Source: Gilvimarinus sp. DA14 (GTDB taxonomy: Bacteria; Pseudomonadota; Gammaproteobacteria; Pseudomonadales; Cellvibrionaceae). Taken from it: a stretch of 64,000 bases of DNA. The notes below the pieces were generated by a model. That model worked only from the letters and a program-made list of their open reading frames with translations, had not been told where the DNA came from and did not search any database. The stretch is taken from the NCBI RefSeq assembly GCF_024204685.1, contig NZ_CP100350.1:3374501-3438500 (forward strand), read 5' to 3'. Positions 8,250 to 17,050 of the stretch are shown here, piece by piece; within the stretch, counting starts at the first letter, position 1, and each line of letters begins with the position of its first letter. The position numbers and the translations under genes are program-made.

Positions 8250-8679
8250 AGGAACTGTCAGCGTAGCGCAAACGGTCAAGGTGCCATTTTACGATGTCGA
8301 TAGCATGGGCATTGTATGGCATGGCCATTATATAAAATATTTTGAGGATGCGCGCTGCGCCTTACTGGACGCATTCGACTACAACTACGAGGCTATGAGC
8401 GAATCGGGCTATGGTTACCCGGTGGTGGATTTGCGTCTTAAGTATGTCAAGCCTGCACGCTTCAATCGGCTTTTAAAAGTGGTCGCCACCCTGGAAGAGT
8501 GGGAGGTGCGTCTAAAAATCGACTATCGAATTATCGATCTGGAAACGGGCGAGACCTTAACCAAAGGTCACAGCGTGCAGGTGGCGGTGGACTTGGCCAA
8601 TGGCGAAATGTGCTTCGCAACCCCGGCTGTTTTACAGCGGAAAGTGGCTGCGTATCTGGGTGAATCAGATGAGGCTTAA
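8242..8679 (+). CDS. apeK: 4-hydroxybenzoyl-CoA-type hotdog thioesterase (ApeK-like)
   Basis: A 145-residue YbgC/4HBT-type thioesterase with the motif PFYDVDSMGIVWHGHY, in which Asp18 is the catalytic acid. In APE synthesis this enzyme would release misloaded or finished acyl chains from the ACP. It overlaps the ammonia-lyase stop by 8 bp, and its own stop overlaps the LolA-like gene by 11 bp. Confidence 0.85.
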   Translation: MSKGTVSVAQTVKVPFYDVDSMGIVWHGHYIKYFEDARCALLDAFDYNYEAMSESGYGYPVVDLRLKYVKPARFNRLLKVVATLEEWEVRLKIDYRIIDLETGETLTKGHSVQVAVDLANGEMCFATPAVLQRKVAAYLGESDEA

Positions 8680-9319
8680 TGTTAAAAGTGCAAGCGTCTG
8701 CCGGTTACTGCTCTTAGTAGTAGCGCTCACTGTGCCGCTTTCTCAGGCTCAGGGAATTCTTGAGCACCCGGTAAAAACCACGGCTCAGGTTGAGCGATTA
8801 GACACTATTGCCGAGACTATGCGCCGTGAGCTTCCCGTTCAGGCTAAGCTGGTGCAGGAAAAGCACCTGTCAGTGTTGGCAGAGCCTTTGGTTTCCGAGG
8901 GCGAGTTTTCACTGGCACAGAACGGCGATATTGTCTGGCAAATTAATCAGCCCTTTGCGGTCCGTTATCAGGTTCGCGGTGACGACATAACCCGCACGGT
9001 CGATGGAGAAGTAGAGACAATCACTCCCGGCAACGAGCCATCGGTGTACGGTTTTTTTCGTATGTTTGAGCAGTTGTTTGCGCTGAATGCTAAGTCGCTA
9101 CAAGAATATTTTACGGTTTACCTCGCTCCGGCTAAGAGCCAGGAAGTATTTGATCTAGCGCTGGTACCCAAAGGTGCGCCGCTTGATGAGGTGGTGGCAA
9201 CTTTACTGCTTAGCGGCCGCGGCGGTCGAATAGATTCCGTTACTATCACCGAGCCAGGCGCCGATTATTCTGTTCTGAATTTTCGCTACAGCGATGCGCC
9301 GGACCAAGAGCCACGTTGA
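8669..9319 (+). CDS. LolA-like outer-membrane lipoprotein carrier protein (ApeL position)
   Basis: A periplasmic protein of 216 residues with a clear signal peptide (MRLNVKSAS, a leucine/valine core, SQAQG). The mature part resembles LolA-type carriers: alternating hydrophobic strands and a segment LFALNAKSLQEYFTVYL. In APE clusters a LolA-like protein is thought to ferry the lipid-linked pigment across the periplasm. The ATG at 8669 lies inside the end of apeK. The upstream extension to 8600 runs through apeK and would bury the signal peptide. It ends one base into the exporter start (TGATG). Confidence 0.75.
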   Translation: MRLNVKSASVCRLLLLVVALTVPLSQAQGILEHPVKTTAQVERLDTIAETMRRELPVQAKLVQEKHLSVLAEPLVSEGEFSLAQNGDIVWQINQPFAVRYQVRGDDITRTVDGEVETITPGNEPSVYGFFRMFEQLFALNAKSLQEYFTVYLAPAKSQEVFDLALVPKGAPLDEVVATLLLSGRGGRIDSVTITEPGADYSVLNFRYSDAPDQEPR

Positions 9320-11652
9320 TGTCGGTGATGTTTAGTCGTGCCTGCCGGCTGGTGGTAGTAGCCATTGTACTGCTGGCGATATGGCAGCTGCCGCGCTTAA
9401 CGATAGACAATAACCTGCTTGCGCTGTTTCCGAGTAATACTCAATCAGAGGCGCAACGCATAGCCGAGCAATCTCTCTCGCAAAAATACGAGCGTCAGGC
9501 GCTGCTGTTATTAACGGCCGAGGAGCCGGACGACATCCGCCGTGCGTTGCCGGATATTACAGCGAAACTTAAATCCTGCCGCTGTATTGCCTGGGCAGGC
9601 AGTGACCGCAGTGCGGATAATAATTCTGCAGCGCTGGACGCAATATATGCAGGCCATGCTCGCGAGCTGCTTACAGCCAGCGACCGCGAGCGGCTGCAGA
9701 ACTACCCCATGCCGGGTATAAAAAGGCAGCGGCTGCGCGAATTGCTGACGTCTCCTGGCGCACTTAATGAGCAGACCCTGTCTCAGGACCCTTTGGGTAA
9801 CTTGCAGAATTTTCTCAACACGTTAGCGCCGCTACCCGAGGCGCTGAAAATCGATGGTCAGGGCAACCCTTACCTAATTATTGATGACGAGCGTTACTAT
9901 TTGCTGCGCCTAGAGTTAAGCGCTTCGCCATTTGCGTTGAATACACAGGCCGAGTTTTCTCATGCGCTTGCGAACGCTTTGGCAGAGGTGCGCCTATTGC
10001 CGGGCTTCAAGCAGCTGCAGACCGGAGCAATTTTTTATACCCTGGCGGGCACAGAGCAGGCCCGCCGTGAAGTTTCCACTGTAGGCTTGGGCTCGGCCCT
10101 GGGAGTGACCTTGCTGTTACTGCTGGTGTTTCGCCGCGCTGAGCTGTTGTTATTAGCCTTCGCCCCTATTGCTTTGGGCGTCGTTGCAGGGCTTGTGTTT
10201 ACTCAGTGGATTTTCGGTCGCGTGCATGTGATGGCGCTGGTATTTGGCGCTGCTTTGGTGGGAGTTGCCATTGACTACAGTCTACATTTTTTTGCCAAGC
10301 GACTCGACAGCGGCCCCCATTGGCAGGCGCGCGAGGGTAGCCGTCGTTTATTTGTTCCCTTGTCACTGGGGCTTATTTCAAGTTGTGCCGGTTACCTGAG
10401 TTTTGTAGCGTCAGGCTTTCCAGGATTTATGCAAATAGCAGTGCTCTCCAGTGCCGGCTTGGTGGCGGCCTACGCTTTTGTGCTGGGCTGGTATCCGCTA
10501 TTGCTCGCGCGGCCTCAAAAGCATGGGTTACCTCGCTGGCTGGCCATTGCTATAGATGCAGTGATTGACGTTCAGTTTTTGCTACTGCGCCAAGTGCGTA
10601 AACCGGTAGTAATATTCGGGCTTTTCTTGCTGTTAGGGTGGGGCGCACTGCAGTGGCAGGTTAACGATGATATAAGAAGTATGCAGAGCATAGACCCGCA
10701 GCTGCAAAATTCCGAGCAGACAATCCGCGAGCATATGGCGGGCCAACCCGCGCTGCAGTATTTTCTGCTACAGGCGCCCGATGCTGACACTTTGCTGCGT
10801 CGCAGCGAAGCGCTGCAGCAAAAGTTGGATATATTGGTGCGCAAGCAAAAGCTGGGAGGCTATCACAGTCTGTCTCAGTGGTTGCCTTCACTGACTACAC
10901 AAAAAGCAAACGCCGAGCTGTGGCAGCAACGAGTTCTAGACAGTGGTTTACTTGCCGAGTTGTATGGCGAGCTGGGGGTTAAACCTAATCAAGTGGAAGC
11001 CTATCTCAGACGTTGGCAACAGGAGCGTTTTCTAGAACCGGGCAAAGCGCTTGCCGCCATTAGCCGTTTGCCTGGCGCGCCGGGTTACTATGTGCGAGAC
11101 GGTAAATTCTATGGGGTCGTGCAGCTGTTGGCACCGATTGATGGCGAAGCCTTAGCAGGGCTTGCCGCCAAACACTCGCACAGGCAATGGGTGGACCCGG
11201 TGGCGCGCACCAGCGGCTTATTGCAAACCTATCGTGAGCGTGCCAGCGTTTTATTGTTAGTCGCCTACGGTATTATTTTCTGTGTGCTGTCGGCTCGCTA
11301 CGGCTTTAAAGGTGCGTTAGCGGTGATTACGCCCCCGGCCCTTGCCAGCGCACTCGCTCTGGCGTTGGTGCTGACATGGGGTCAGGCTATCAGTGTGTTC
11401 CACATCATGGCGCTGCTATTAGTGCTGGGCATTGGCGTAGACTACAGCTTATTTTGGCGCGAAAGCGGCCGCCAATCCCGGGCAACGGTATTGGCGATTG
11501 GTTTATCCGCTTGCACCACCGTGCTATCTTTTGGGCTTTTATCCCTCAGTTCGACGGCGGCCATACACAGCTTTGGCGCGGTGGTGCTCAGCGGAATTTT
11601 ACTGGTATTTGTGCTCGCTCCTTTGGCCTTGGGCCGGGGGCTAAGTGAATAG
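9319..11652 (+). CDS. MMPL/RND-family exporter (ApeM position)
   Basis: A 777-residue inner-membrane transporter with the duplicated MMPL layout. The first hydrophobic segment is at the N-terminus, followed by a periplasmic loop, a membrane block around residues 255-400, a second periplasmic domain (about 450-630) and a second membrane block to the end. GVAIDYSLHFF and GVDYSLFW are the paired RND-type segments with an acidic residue. It should extract the aryl polyene lipid from the inner membrane and hand it to the LolA-like carrier. The ATG at 9319 overlaps the previous stop; a TTG three bases earlier is less likely. Confidence 0.82.
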   Translation: MSVMFSRACRLVVVAIVLLAIWQLPRLTIDNNLLALFPSNTQSEAQRIAEQSLSQKYERQALLLLTAEEPDDIRRALPDITAKLKSCRCIAWAGSDRSADNNSAALDAIYAGHARELLTASDRERLQNYPMPGIKRQRLRELLTSPGALNEQTLSQDPLGNLQNFLNTLAPLPEALKIDGQGNPYLIIDDERYYLLRLELSASPFALNTQAEFSHALANALAEVRLLPGFKQLQTGAIFYTLAGTEQARREVSTVGLGSALGVTLLLLLVFRRAELLLLAFAPIALGVVAGLVFTQWIFGRVHVMALVFGAALVGVAIDYSLHFFAKRLDSGPHWQAREGSRRLFVPLSLGLISSCAGYLSFVASGFPGFMQIAVLSSAGLVAAYAFVLGWYPLLLARPQKHGLPRWLAIAIDAVIDVQFLLLRQVRKPVVIFGLFLLLGWGALQWQVNDDIRSMQSIDPQLQNSEQTIREHMAGQPALQYFLLQAPDADTLLRRSEALQQKLDILVRKQKLGGYHSLSQWLPSLTTQKANAELWQQRVLDSGLLAELYGELGVKPNQVEAYLRRWQQERFLEPGKALAAISRLPGAPGYYVRDGKFYGVVQLLAPIDGEALAGLAAKHSHRQWVDPVARTSGLLQTYRERASVLLLVAYGIIFCVLSARYGFKGALAVITPPALASALALALVLTWGQAISVFHIMALLLVLGIGVDYSLFWRESGRQSRATVLAIGLSACTTVLSFGLLSLSSTAAIHSFGAVVLSGILLVFVLAPLALGRGLSE

Positions 11653-11661
11653 GGATCGTCT

Positions 11662-12924
11662 ATGACCGACAAGCCACAAAAGCGAATCGTGCCCGCCAAA
11701 GTTGACGTTGTGGTAATTGGCGCTGGGCCTTCTGGGGCTATTGCCTCGGCTTTGTTACGTCGGGCAGGGGTGGATGTATTGGTACTAGAGCGCGATAGTT
11801 TTCCCCGTTTTTCGATTGGCGAAAGCCTGCTGCCACAGTGCATGGAATACATCGAAGAAGCCGGCTTTTTACCTGCGTTGCGCGCCGCCGGATTTCAGTA
11901 TAAAAATGGCGCTGCGTTTGCTTGGGGTGAGCGCACCACTTACTTTAATTTTGAAGAGAAGTTCTCCCCCGGCCCCGGTACCACCTTTCAGGTAGAGCGT
12001 GCGCGTTTTGATCAGCTGCTGGCTGAGCAGGCTGAAGCTCAGGGTGTGCCCATCGCGTATCAACACAGTGTTACCAGTTACGCCCCCACGGCGGACGGTG
12101 TGTGTTTGGGCTATTGTGACAACGAGGGCAACAGCGGCCAACTGGACTGCCGTTTTGTGCTCGATGCCAGTGGCTTTGGCCGGGTGTTACCACGCCTGTT
12201 GGAGTTACAAACACCGTCAAACTTTCCTGTGCGCCAGGCCGCCTTTGCTCATATTGACGATGGCATTCGCGATGTAAATTTTGATCGCAATAAAATCTTA
12301 ATTACTGTGCATCCCGAGGAGCGAGACATTTGGTTTTGGTTAATTCCGTTTGCCAATGGAAAAAGCTCACTCGGAGTCGTCGCCAGCGAAGAAAAACTCG
12401 CCCGGCGCGCAGCGCAATCTCCCCTACAACTATTGCAACAAATGGTGGCTGAAACTCCGTCTTTAGCCAATGTATTGCACCGGGCACAATGGAATTATCC
12501 CGCCAATCAAATTACGGGCTACTCCTGCAATGTGAAACATCTTGCCACTGACCGCTATGCTCTGTTGGGAAATGCCGGGGAATTTCTCGACCCGGTTTTT
12601 TCTTCGGGCGTCACCATTGCCATGCGCTCGGCGAGTAAAGCGGTAAAGGTGTTATTGCGTCAGTTCAACGGGGAGCGCGTGGACTGGCAAAAAGAATACG
12701 AGCAGCCTTTGCGTCAGGGGGTGGAAACTTTCCGCGTATTTGTGGATGCCTGGTATGAGGGGCTGTTTCAGGACATTATTTTTTACCCGGATCCGGCGGC
12801 AAATTTACGTGAAATGATATCGTCTATTTTGGCGGGCTATGCCTGGGATACCGAGAACCCTTTTGTTGCCCAGCCTAGGCGACGGATGAAAACACTGGCG
12901 CAGTACTGTACCCCGGCGGCGTGA
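11662..12924 (+). CDS. Flavin-dependent halogenase (phenolic type)
   Basis: A 420-residue FAD enzyme. The Rossmann motif GAGPSGAIAS is at 20-29, followed by VLERDSFPRFSIGESLLP. The halogenase hallmark WxWxIP is intact as WFWLIP (residues 224-229). A lysine in QYKNGAAFAWG (K81) sits where phenolic FADH2 halogenases keep the catalytic lysine. Halogenases of this class use reduced flavin, oxygen and chloride or bromide to halogenate electron-rich aromatics. In this operon the aryl head is the natural target; xanthomonadins are brominated and some flexirubins chlorinated. It sits between the exporter gene (9 bp gap) and a lipoprotein gene (1-base overlap). A hydroxylase role remains possible, but the motif pair argues for halogenation. 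Confidence 0.8.
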   Translation: MTDKPQKRIVPAKVDVVVIGAGPSGAIASALLRRAGVDVLVLERDSFPRFSIGESLLPQCMEYIEEAGFLPALRAAGFQYKNGAAFAWGERTTYFNFEEKFSPGPGTTFQVERARFDQLLAEQAEAQGVPIAYQHSVTSYAPTADGVCLGYCDNEGNSGQLDCRFVLDASGFGRVLPRLLELQTPSNFPVRQAAFAHIDDGIRDVNFDRNKILITVHPEERDIWFWLIPFANGKSSLGVVASEEKLARRAAQSPLQLLQQMVAETPSLANVLHRAQWNYPANQITGYSCNVKHLATDRYALLGNAGEFLDPVFSSGVTIAMRSASKAVKVLLRQFNGERVDWQKEYEQPLRQGVETFRVFVDAWYEGLFQDIIFYPDPAANLREMISSILAGYAWDTENPFVAQPRRRMKTLAQYCTPAA

Positions 12925-13442
12925 TGAAGTCCGTTGTTCGGTTGTTTGTTTTTGCTTTGGTGTTGCTTGGGGGCTGTGCGCGTCAGATTGTCCTTCCCGG
13001 CGAATCCGTCTGCCCGCCGCTATACGATGCCACGGCCTTACTTACCCTGCGCGAAGACGATTCCAGTCAGCGGTTAATTTTACGTACCCAAGTAAGTGAC
13101 ACGGGTATTGTTTTTGTCGCCCTGGACACGCTGGGCGCTCCGCTTTTTACGCTGCAGCGGGCCGGCGATGGTGCTGACTGGCAGGCGGATGTGAGTAAAC
13201 TCTACCGGGGCCCCGCGGCAGGCGAGTTGATAGCCGCTTACAGCTGGTGGCAAAGACGCGCCGAGCTCACTCCTGAGTGTGCAGCGGCAGCGCAGCTGGA
13301 TTTGCGCGAGGACAGCGAAGCCATAGTGTTAAGCCACGCCAACCGAACATGGTGGCGCTGGCACAAGGCTGCACCGGGGCAATTCGAGTACGCCGATGTA
13401 TTGGTGCGGGTAAACGAAACCCGCAAAGAGATTTCAGAATAA
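12924..13442 (+). CDS. DUF3261-type lipoprotein (ApeN position)
   Basis: A 172-residue lipoprotein with a signal sequence and lipobox LLGGC. The mature domain is a mix of beta strands with no catalytic motif. Small DUF3261 lipoproteins occur at this position in APE clusters and may work with the LolA-like carrier at the outer membrane, much as LolB works with LolA. The ATG at 12924 overlaps the halogenase stop (GTGATG). The function is inferred from context. Confidence 0.65.
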   Translation: MKSVVRLFVFALVLLGGCARQIVLPGESVCPPLYDATALLTLREDDSSQRLILRTQVSDTGIVFVALDTLGAPLFTLQRAGDGADWQADVSKLYRGPAAGELIAAYSWWQRRAELTPECAAAAQLDLREDSEAIVLSHANRTWWRWHKAAPGQFEYADVLVRVNETRKEISE

Positions 13443-13451
13443 GGCGGCAGC

Positions 13452-14630
13452 ATGAAAGTTTACTTGACCGATATGGGCTTGGTGAATGGTTTGGGGAGCG
13501 ACCGCAGTGCGGTGGCCCAAGCCCTGTTCGCCGGTGAGCGCGCCTTTCAACCCTGTGACTGGGTGCCAGATAGATCCACCTTTGTTTCTGCCGTTACTGC
13601 GGCCCTGCCAGATCTGCCTCCAGAGCTGGCGGTGTTTAACAGCCGCAATACACGTTTGGCCTGTAGTGCATTAACCCAATTAAACGGCGGACTCGAGCAG
13701 GCTCGAGCCCGTTATGCGCCCGAGCGTATTGCGGTGGTGGCAGGTACCAGCACCTCGGGTATCGCCGAGGGCGAGGTAGCCGTGGCGGCCGAGTTGCGCG
13801 GCGCACCCTTGCCGCCTCAGTATCACTATCAGGCTCAGGAGATCGGTAACCTGGGGCAGGTGGTGGCGCGGCTGGTTGGTGCTCGTGGTCCGGCCTATAC
13901 CATTTCAACGGCTTGCTCATCCAGCGCCCACGCCTTGGCCTCTGCGCGCCGTTTGCTGGCAACGGGGATGGCCGATGCGGTGATAGCCGGTGGAGCTGAC
14001 AGCTTGTGTCGCCTAACGGTCAATGGTTTTGCCGCACTGGAGTCGGTCAGTCAGGGTGTCTGCAGTCCGTTTAGCCAGAATCGCGATGGCATTAACATTG
14101 GTGAGGCGGCGGCCTTCTTTCTTGTCACTCGTGAGCCGTTAGTGCAGCGCATAGAGTTGTTGGGTGTCGGGGCGTCAAGCGATGCGCATCATATCTCTGC
14201 TCCTGACCCCCAAGGTAAAGGCGCCGAAGCCGCAATTCGTGCCGCCTTGCATCAGGCCGAGTTGGCGCCTGAAGCGGTCGATTACATCAATCTGCACGGC
14301 ACAGGCACAGCGTTAAATGATGCCATGGAAGCGTCTGTGATCGATCGCCTTTTTCCCCAGCGGCCGCTTTGCAGCAGCAGTAAAGGGCAGCTGGGACACA
14401 CCTTGGGCGCGGCCGGAGCCACCGAGGCGGCCTTGATCTGGCTGGCACTGACGGGCCATGGTGGTAAACTGCCACCCCATATTTTCGACGGTCACTATGA
14501 CCCGGCGCTACCTCGCTTAAACCTGGTGCCGCAGGACAATCACGCTGCGGCGGGCGCGAGGGTGTGCCTGAGTAATTCATTCGCTTTTGGCGGTAATAAC
14601 GCCGCAGTAATAATGCATGCTGGACATTGA
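13452..14630 (+). CDS. apeO: Beta-ketoacyl-ACP synthase (ApeO-like)
   Basis: A type II ketosynthase of 392 residues with a complete Cys-His-His triad: TACSSSAHA (Cys155), NLHGTGTALND, and GQLGHTLGAAGATEA. It condenses malonyl-ACP with the growing aryl polyene. In studied APE systems ApeO forms a heterodimer with the ApeC chain-length factor. Its 3' end overlaps the dehydratase gene by 14 bp. Confidence 0.88.
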   Translation: MKVYLTDMGLVNGLGSDRSAVAQALFAGERAFQPCDWVPDRSTFVSAVTAALPDLPPELAVFNSRNTRLACSALTQLNGGLEQARARYAPERIAVVAGTSTSGIAEGEVAVAAELRGAPLPPQYHYQAQEIGNLGQVVARLVGARGPAYTISTACSSSAHALASARRLLATGMADAVIAGGADSLCRLTVNGFAALESVSQGVCSPFSQNRDGINIGEAAAFFLVTREPLVQRIELLGVGASSDAHHISAPDPQGKGAEAAIRAALHQAELAPEAVDYINLHGTGTALNDAMEASVIDRLFPQRPLCSSSKGQLGHTLGAAGATEAALIWLALTGHGGKLPPHIFDGHYDPALPRLNLVPQDNHAAAGARVCLSNSFAFGGNNAAVIMHAGH

Positions 14631-15093
14631 ACGTTATATCCCCCACCGGCCACCCATGCGCCTGGTGGATCGAGTTGTCAGCGCAAGCCCCAATAAAGTG
14701 GTGAGCTCGCTGCAAGTATCGCGTGACAATATATTTTACGATGACCAGCTCGGCGGGGTGCCTGCCTGGGCAGGCATCGAGTTTATGGCGCAGACAGCGG
14801 CGGTTTGGCTCGGCCTTGCGGATGAGCGGGCAGGGCGTGCAATAGCTCCGGCGTTTTTGGTCAGTACCCGCCATTACAGTGCCAATGTGCCGGTATTTGC
14901 CGAGGGTGCCTGCCTCGATGTGGCCGTAGAGGTGGCGGTAAGTGAAGCGCAAGTGGTCGCTTTTAACGGCAGCATTTACGCGTCTGCCCATTCAGACCAT
15001 CATTTGGTAGAAGCCGTTTTCTCCGCTTATCGCCCGGACGATGCCACAGGCTATCTGGCCGCCAGTGAACCGCCGGGCTTGAATAAGTGGTAG
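14617..15093 (+). CDS. apeP: Hotdog beta-hydroxyacyl-ACP dehydratase (ApeP-like)
   Basis: A 158-residue hotdog dehydratase that opens with IERYIPHRPPMRLVDRVV (H10) and carries the helix motif AGIEFMAQTAAVWLG. It should dehydrate the beta-hydroxyacyl-ACP made by the reductase encoded just downstream. It overlaps the ketosynthase by 14 bp. A second copy of this family is at the left edge of the window on the opposite strand. Confidence 0.85.
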   Translation: MLDIERYIPHRPPMRLVDRVVSASPNKVVSSLQVSRDNIFYDDQLGGVPAWAGIEFMAQTAAVWLGLADERAGRAIAPAFLVSTRHYSANVPVFAEGACLDVAVEVAVSEAQVVAFNGSIYASAHSDHHLVEAVFSAYRPDDATGYLAASEPPGLNKW

Positions 15094-15107
15094 TACAGGA
15101 GAGTGTT

Positions 15108-15833
15108 ATGCAACGTCGGGTATTGGTGACCGGCTCAAGCCGTGGCATTGGCCGCGCCATCGCCCTGCAGTTAGCACGGCAAGGTTTTGCAGTCAGTGTG
15201 CACTGCCGCGGCAATATCGAAAAAGCCGATCAGGTGTGCCGTGAAATTGAAGCCTTGGGCAGTGAGTGTGAACTATTGTGTTTTGATGTCGCCGATCGCG
15301 CGGCAACCCGGGCAGCGCTGGAGCAAAGCGTGGCTGACAAAGGCGCATTTTACGGGGTGGTGTGCAACGCTGGCATTACCCGCGACAATGCCTTCCCGGC
15401 CATGAGCGAGGACGACTGGGACAGCGTCATTCACACCAACCTGGACGGCTTTTACAATGTGGTGCAACCTCTGGTAATGCCAATGGTACAGGCCCGCAAG
15501 GGCGGCAGAATTGTGACCTTGTCTTCGGTCGCCGGGGTGGCGGGCAATCGCGGGCAGGTAAACTATAGTGCCACTAAAGCTGGCCTGATAGGTGCCACTA
15601 AAGCACTGGCGCTGGAGTTAGGTAAACGCAAAATCACGGTGAACTGTGTCGCTCCGGGCATTATCGAAACGGATATGATTGACGAAGTTTTTGCCGATGA
15701 GGCCAAAAAAATGATTCCGCTGCGCCGCTTTGGCCAGGCCGAAGAGGTCGCAAGTTTAGTGGGTTATCTTATGAGCGATCAGGCAGCATACATCACCCGC
15801 CAGGTGATTTCGGTAAACGGTGGAATGATCTGA
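15108..15833 (+). CDS. apeQ: 3-ketoacyl-ACP reductase, SDR family (ApeQ-like)
   Basis: A FabG-like short-chain dehydrogenase of 241 residues. It has the NADPH motif TGSSRGIG (8-15), CNAGITRD and the catalytic Ser140, Tyr153 and Lys157 (NYSATK). It reduces the beta-keto group after each condensation. ATG 15108 follows the good ribosome-binding site AGGAG, whereas the earlier in-frame GTG at 15087 has none. The stop overlaps the next start (TGATG). Confidence 0.9.
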   Translation: MQRRVLVTGSSRGIGRAIALQLARQGFAVSVHCRGNIEKADQVCREIEALGSECELLCFDVADRAATRAALEQSVADKGAFYGVVCNAGITRDNAFPAMSEDDWDSVIHTNLDGFYNVVQPLVMPMVQARKGGRIVTLSSVAGVAGNRGQVNYSATKAGLIGATKALALELGKRKITVNCVAPGIIETDMIDEVFADEAKKMIPLRRFGQAEEVASLVGYLMSDQAAYITRQVISVNGGMI

Positions 15834-17050
15834 TGCGCCGCGTCGTGATTACCGGTGTCGGCGCCGTCAGCGCGCTTGGCGATAACTGGGCAGACGTAGA
15901 AGCAGGCCTGCGCGCCGGCAAGAACAAAGTGCGCGTGTTCCACGAGTGGGATGAGATCGAAGGCCTAAACACCCGCTTGGGTGCGCCTGTTGAATTTACT
16001 CAGCCCAAGTATCCGCGCAAAAAACTGCGCAGCATGGGGCGGGTTTCGGTGATGTCCGTATTTGCCACCGAGCAGGCATTGCTGCAGGCGGGCTTAACCG
16101 ATGCCCCCTGTCTGCGCGATGGTACTACCGGGGTGTCCTATGGCTCGTGTATCGGTACACCGGGGGATGTGCCCGCCCTGAGCAAAGTCATCACTGACAA
16201 CACCACGGTTGATCTCACCGCCTCGACCTACCTGCGCACCATGACCCACACGGCAACGGTCAACATTGGTATGTTCTTCGGTATGACCGGGCGTATCATT
16301 CCCACCGCTTCGGCCTGTACCTCGGGCAGCCAGGGTATTGGTTACGCCTACGAGGCCATCAAATACGGCATGCAAAATGTGATGGTCGCCGGGGGGGCGG
16401 AAGAATTTCATGTAACTCCGATTGCTGTGTTCGATACTTTATTTGCCACCAGCACCTGCAATGATTCCCCCGAGCTGACACCGCGCCCTTTTGACAGTGC
16501 GCGCGATGGCCTGGTCATTGGCGAAGGCGCCTGCTCGTTGATACTGGAAGACTATGAACATGCCCGTGCAAGGGGCGCGACGATTCTCGGAGAGATTGTC
16601 GGCTATGGCACCAACTCCGACGGCGCCCACGTCACCGAACCCAAGGCTGATACCATGGCGCGTGCCATGCAAATCGCTCTGGCGGATGCCGGTCTCGATG
16701 CCGCTGCGATCGACTACATCAACGCTCACGGCACCGCTACGACCAAAGGTGATATCGCAGAAACTCAGGCTACCTTTCAGGTGTTGGGCGAGAATACGCC
16801 CTTTAGCTCGTTGAAAAGTTACATCGGGCATACCCTGGGGGCCTGTGGCGCGCTAGAGGCCTGGATGACCCTGGAGATGATGCGCACCGGGTGGTTTGCC
16901 CCGACTATAAACCTGCAAAACCCCGACCCACAGTGCGCCTCGCTCGATTACATTATGGGTGGTGGTCGCACGCTGGATGCCGAGTACGCCATGAGTAATA
17001 ACTTTGCCTTTGGCGGCGTTAATACTTCTCTCATTATCAAACGCCTATGA
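15833..17050 (+). CDS. apeR: Beta-ketoacyl-ACP synthase (ApeR-like)
   Basis: A full-length ketosynthase of 405 residues. It has Cys162 in ASACTSGSQGIGYA, then INAHGTATTKGD and IGHTLGACGALEA, so the triad is intact. It belongs to the FabF-like ApeR group, which in studied systems is a second condensing enzyme of APE synthesis, probably for early elongation. It is closely related to the next gene (shared PRKKxRSMGRVS and ACTSGSQ blocks) and overlaps it by 4 bp. Confidence 0.85.
   Translation: MRRVVITGVGAVSALGDNWADVEAGLRAGKNKVRVFHEWDEIEGLNTRLGAPVEFTQPKYPRKKLRSMGRVSVMSVFATEQALLQAGLTDAPCLRDGTTGVSYGSCIGTPGDVPALSKVITDNTTVDLTASTYLRTMTHTATVNIGMFFGMTGRIIPTASACTSGSQGIGYAYEAIKYGMQNVMVAGGAEEFHVTPIAVFDTLFATSTCNDSPELTPRPFDSARDGLVIGEGACSLILEDYEHARARGATILGEIVGYGTNSDGAHVTEPKADTMARAMQIALADAGLDAAAIDYINAHGTATTKGDIAETQATFQVLGENTPFSSLKSYIGHTLGACGALEAWMTLEMMRTGWFAPTINLQNPDPQCASLDYIMGGGRTLDAEYAMSNNFAFGGVNTSLIIKRL

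Noticed and set aside
14287-14991. 234-codon antisense frame across apeO and apeP
   Set aside because: Composition is Arg/His/Pro-rich shadow sequence, and both sense genes are clearly conserved.
16094-16831. Open frames of 105 and 130 codons opposite the ketosynthase genes
   Set aside because: High-GC shadow frames with no domain similarity, inside conserved coding sequence.
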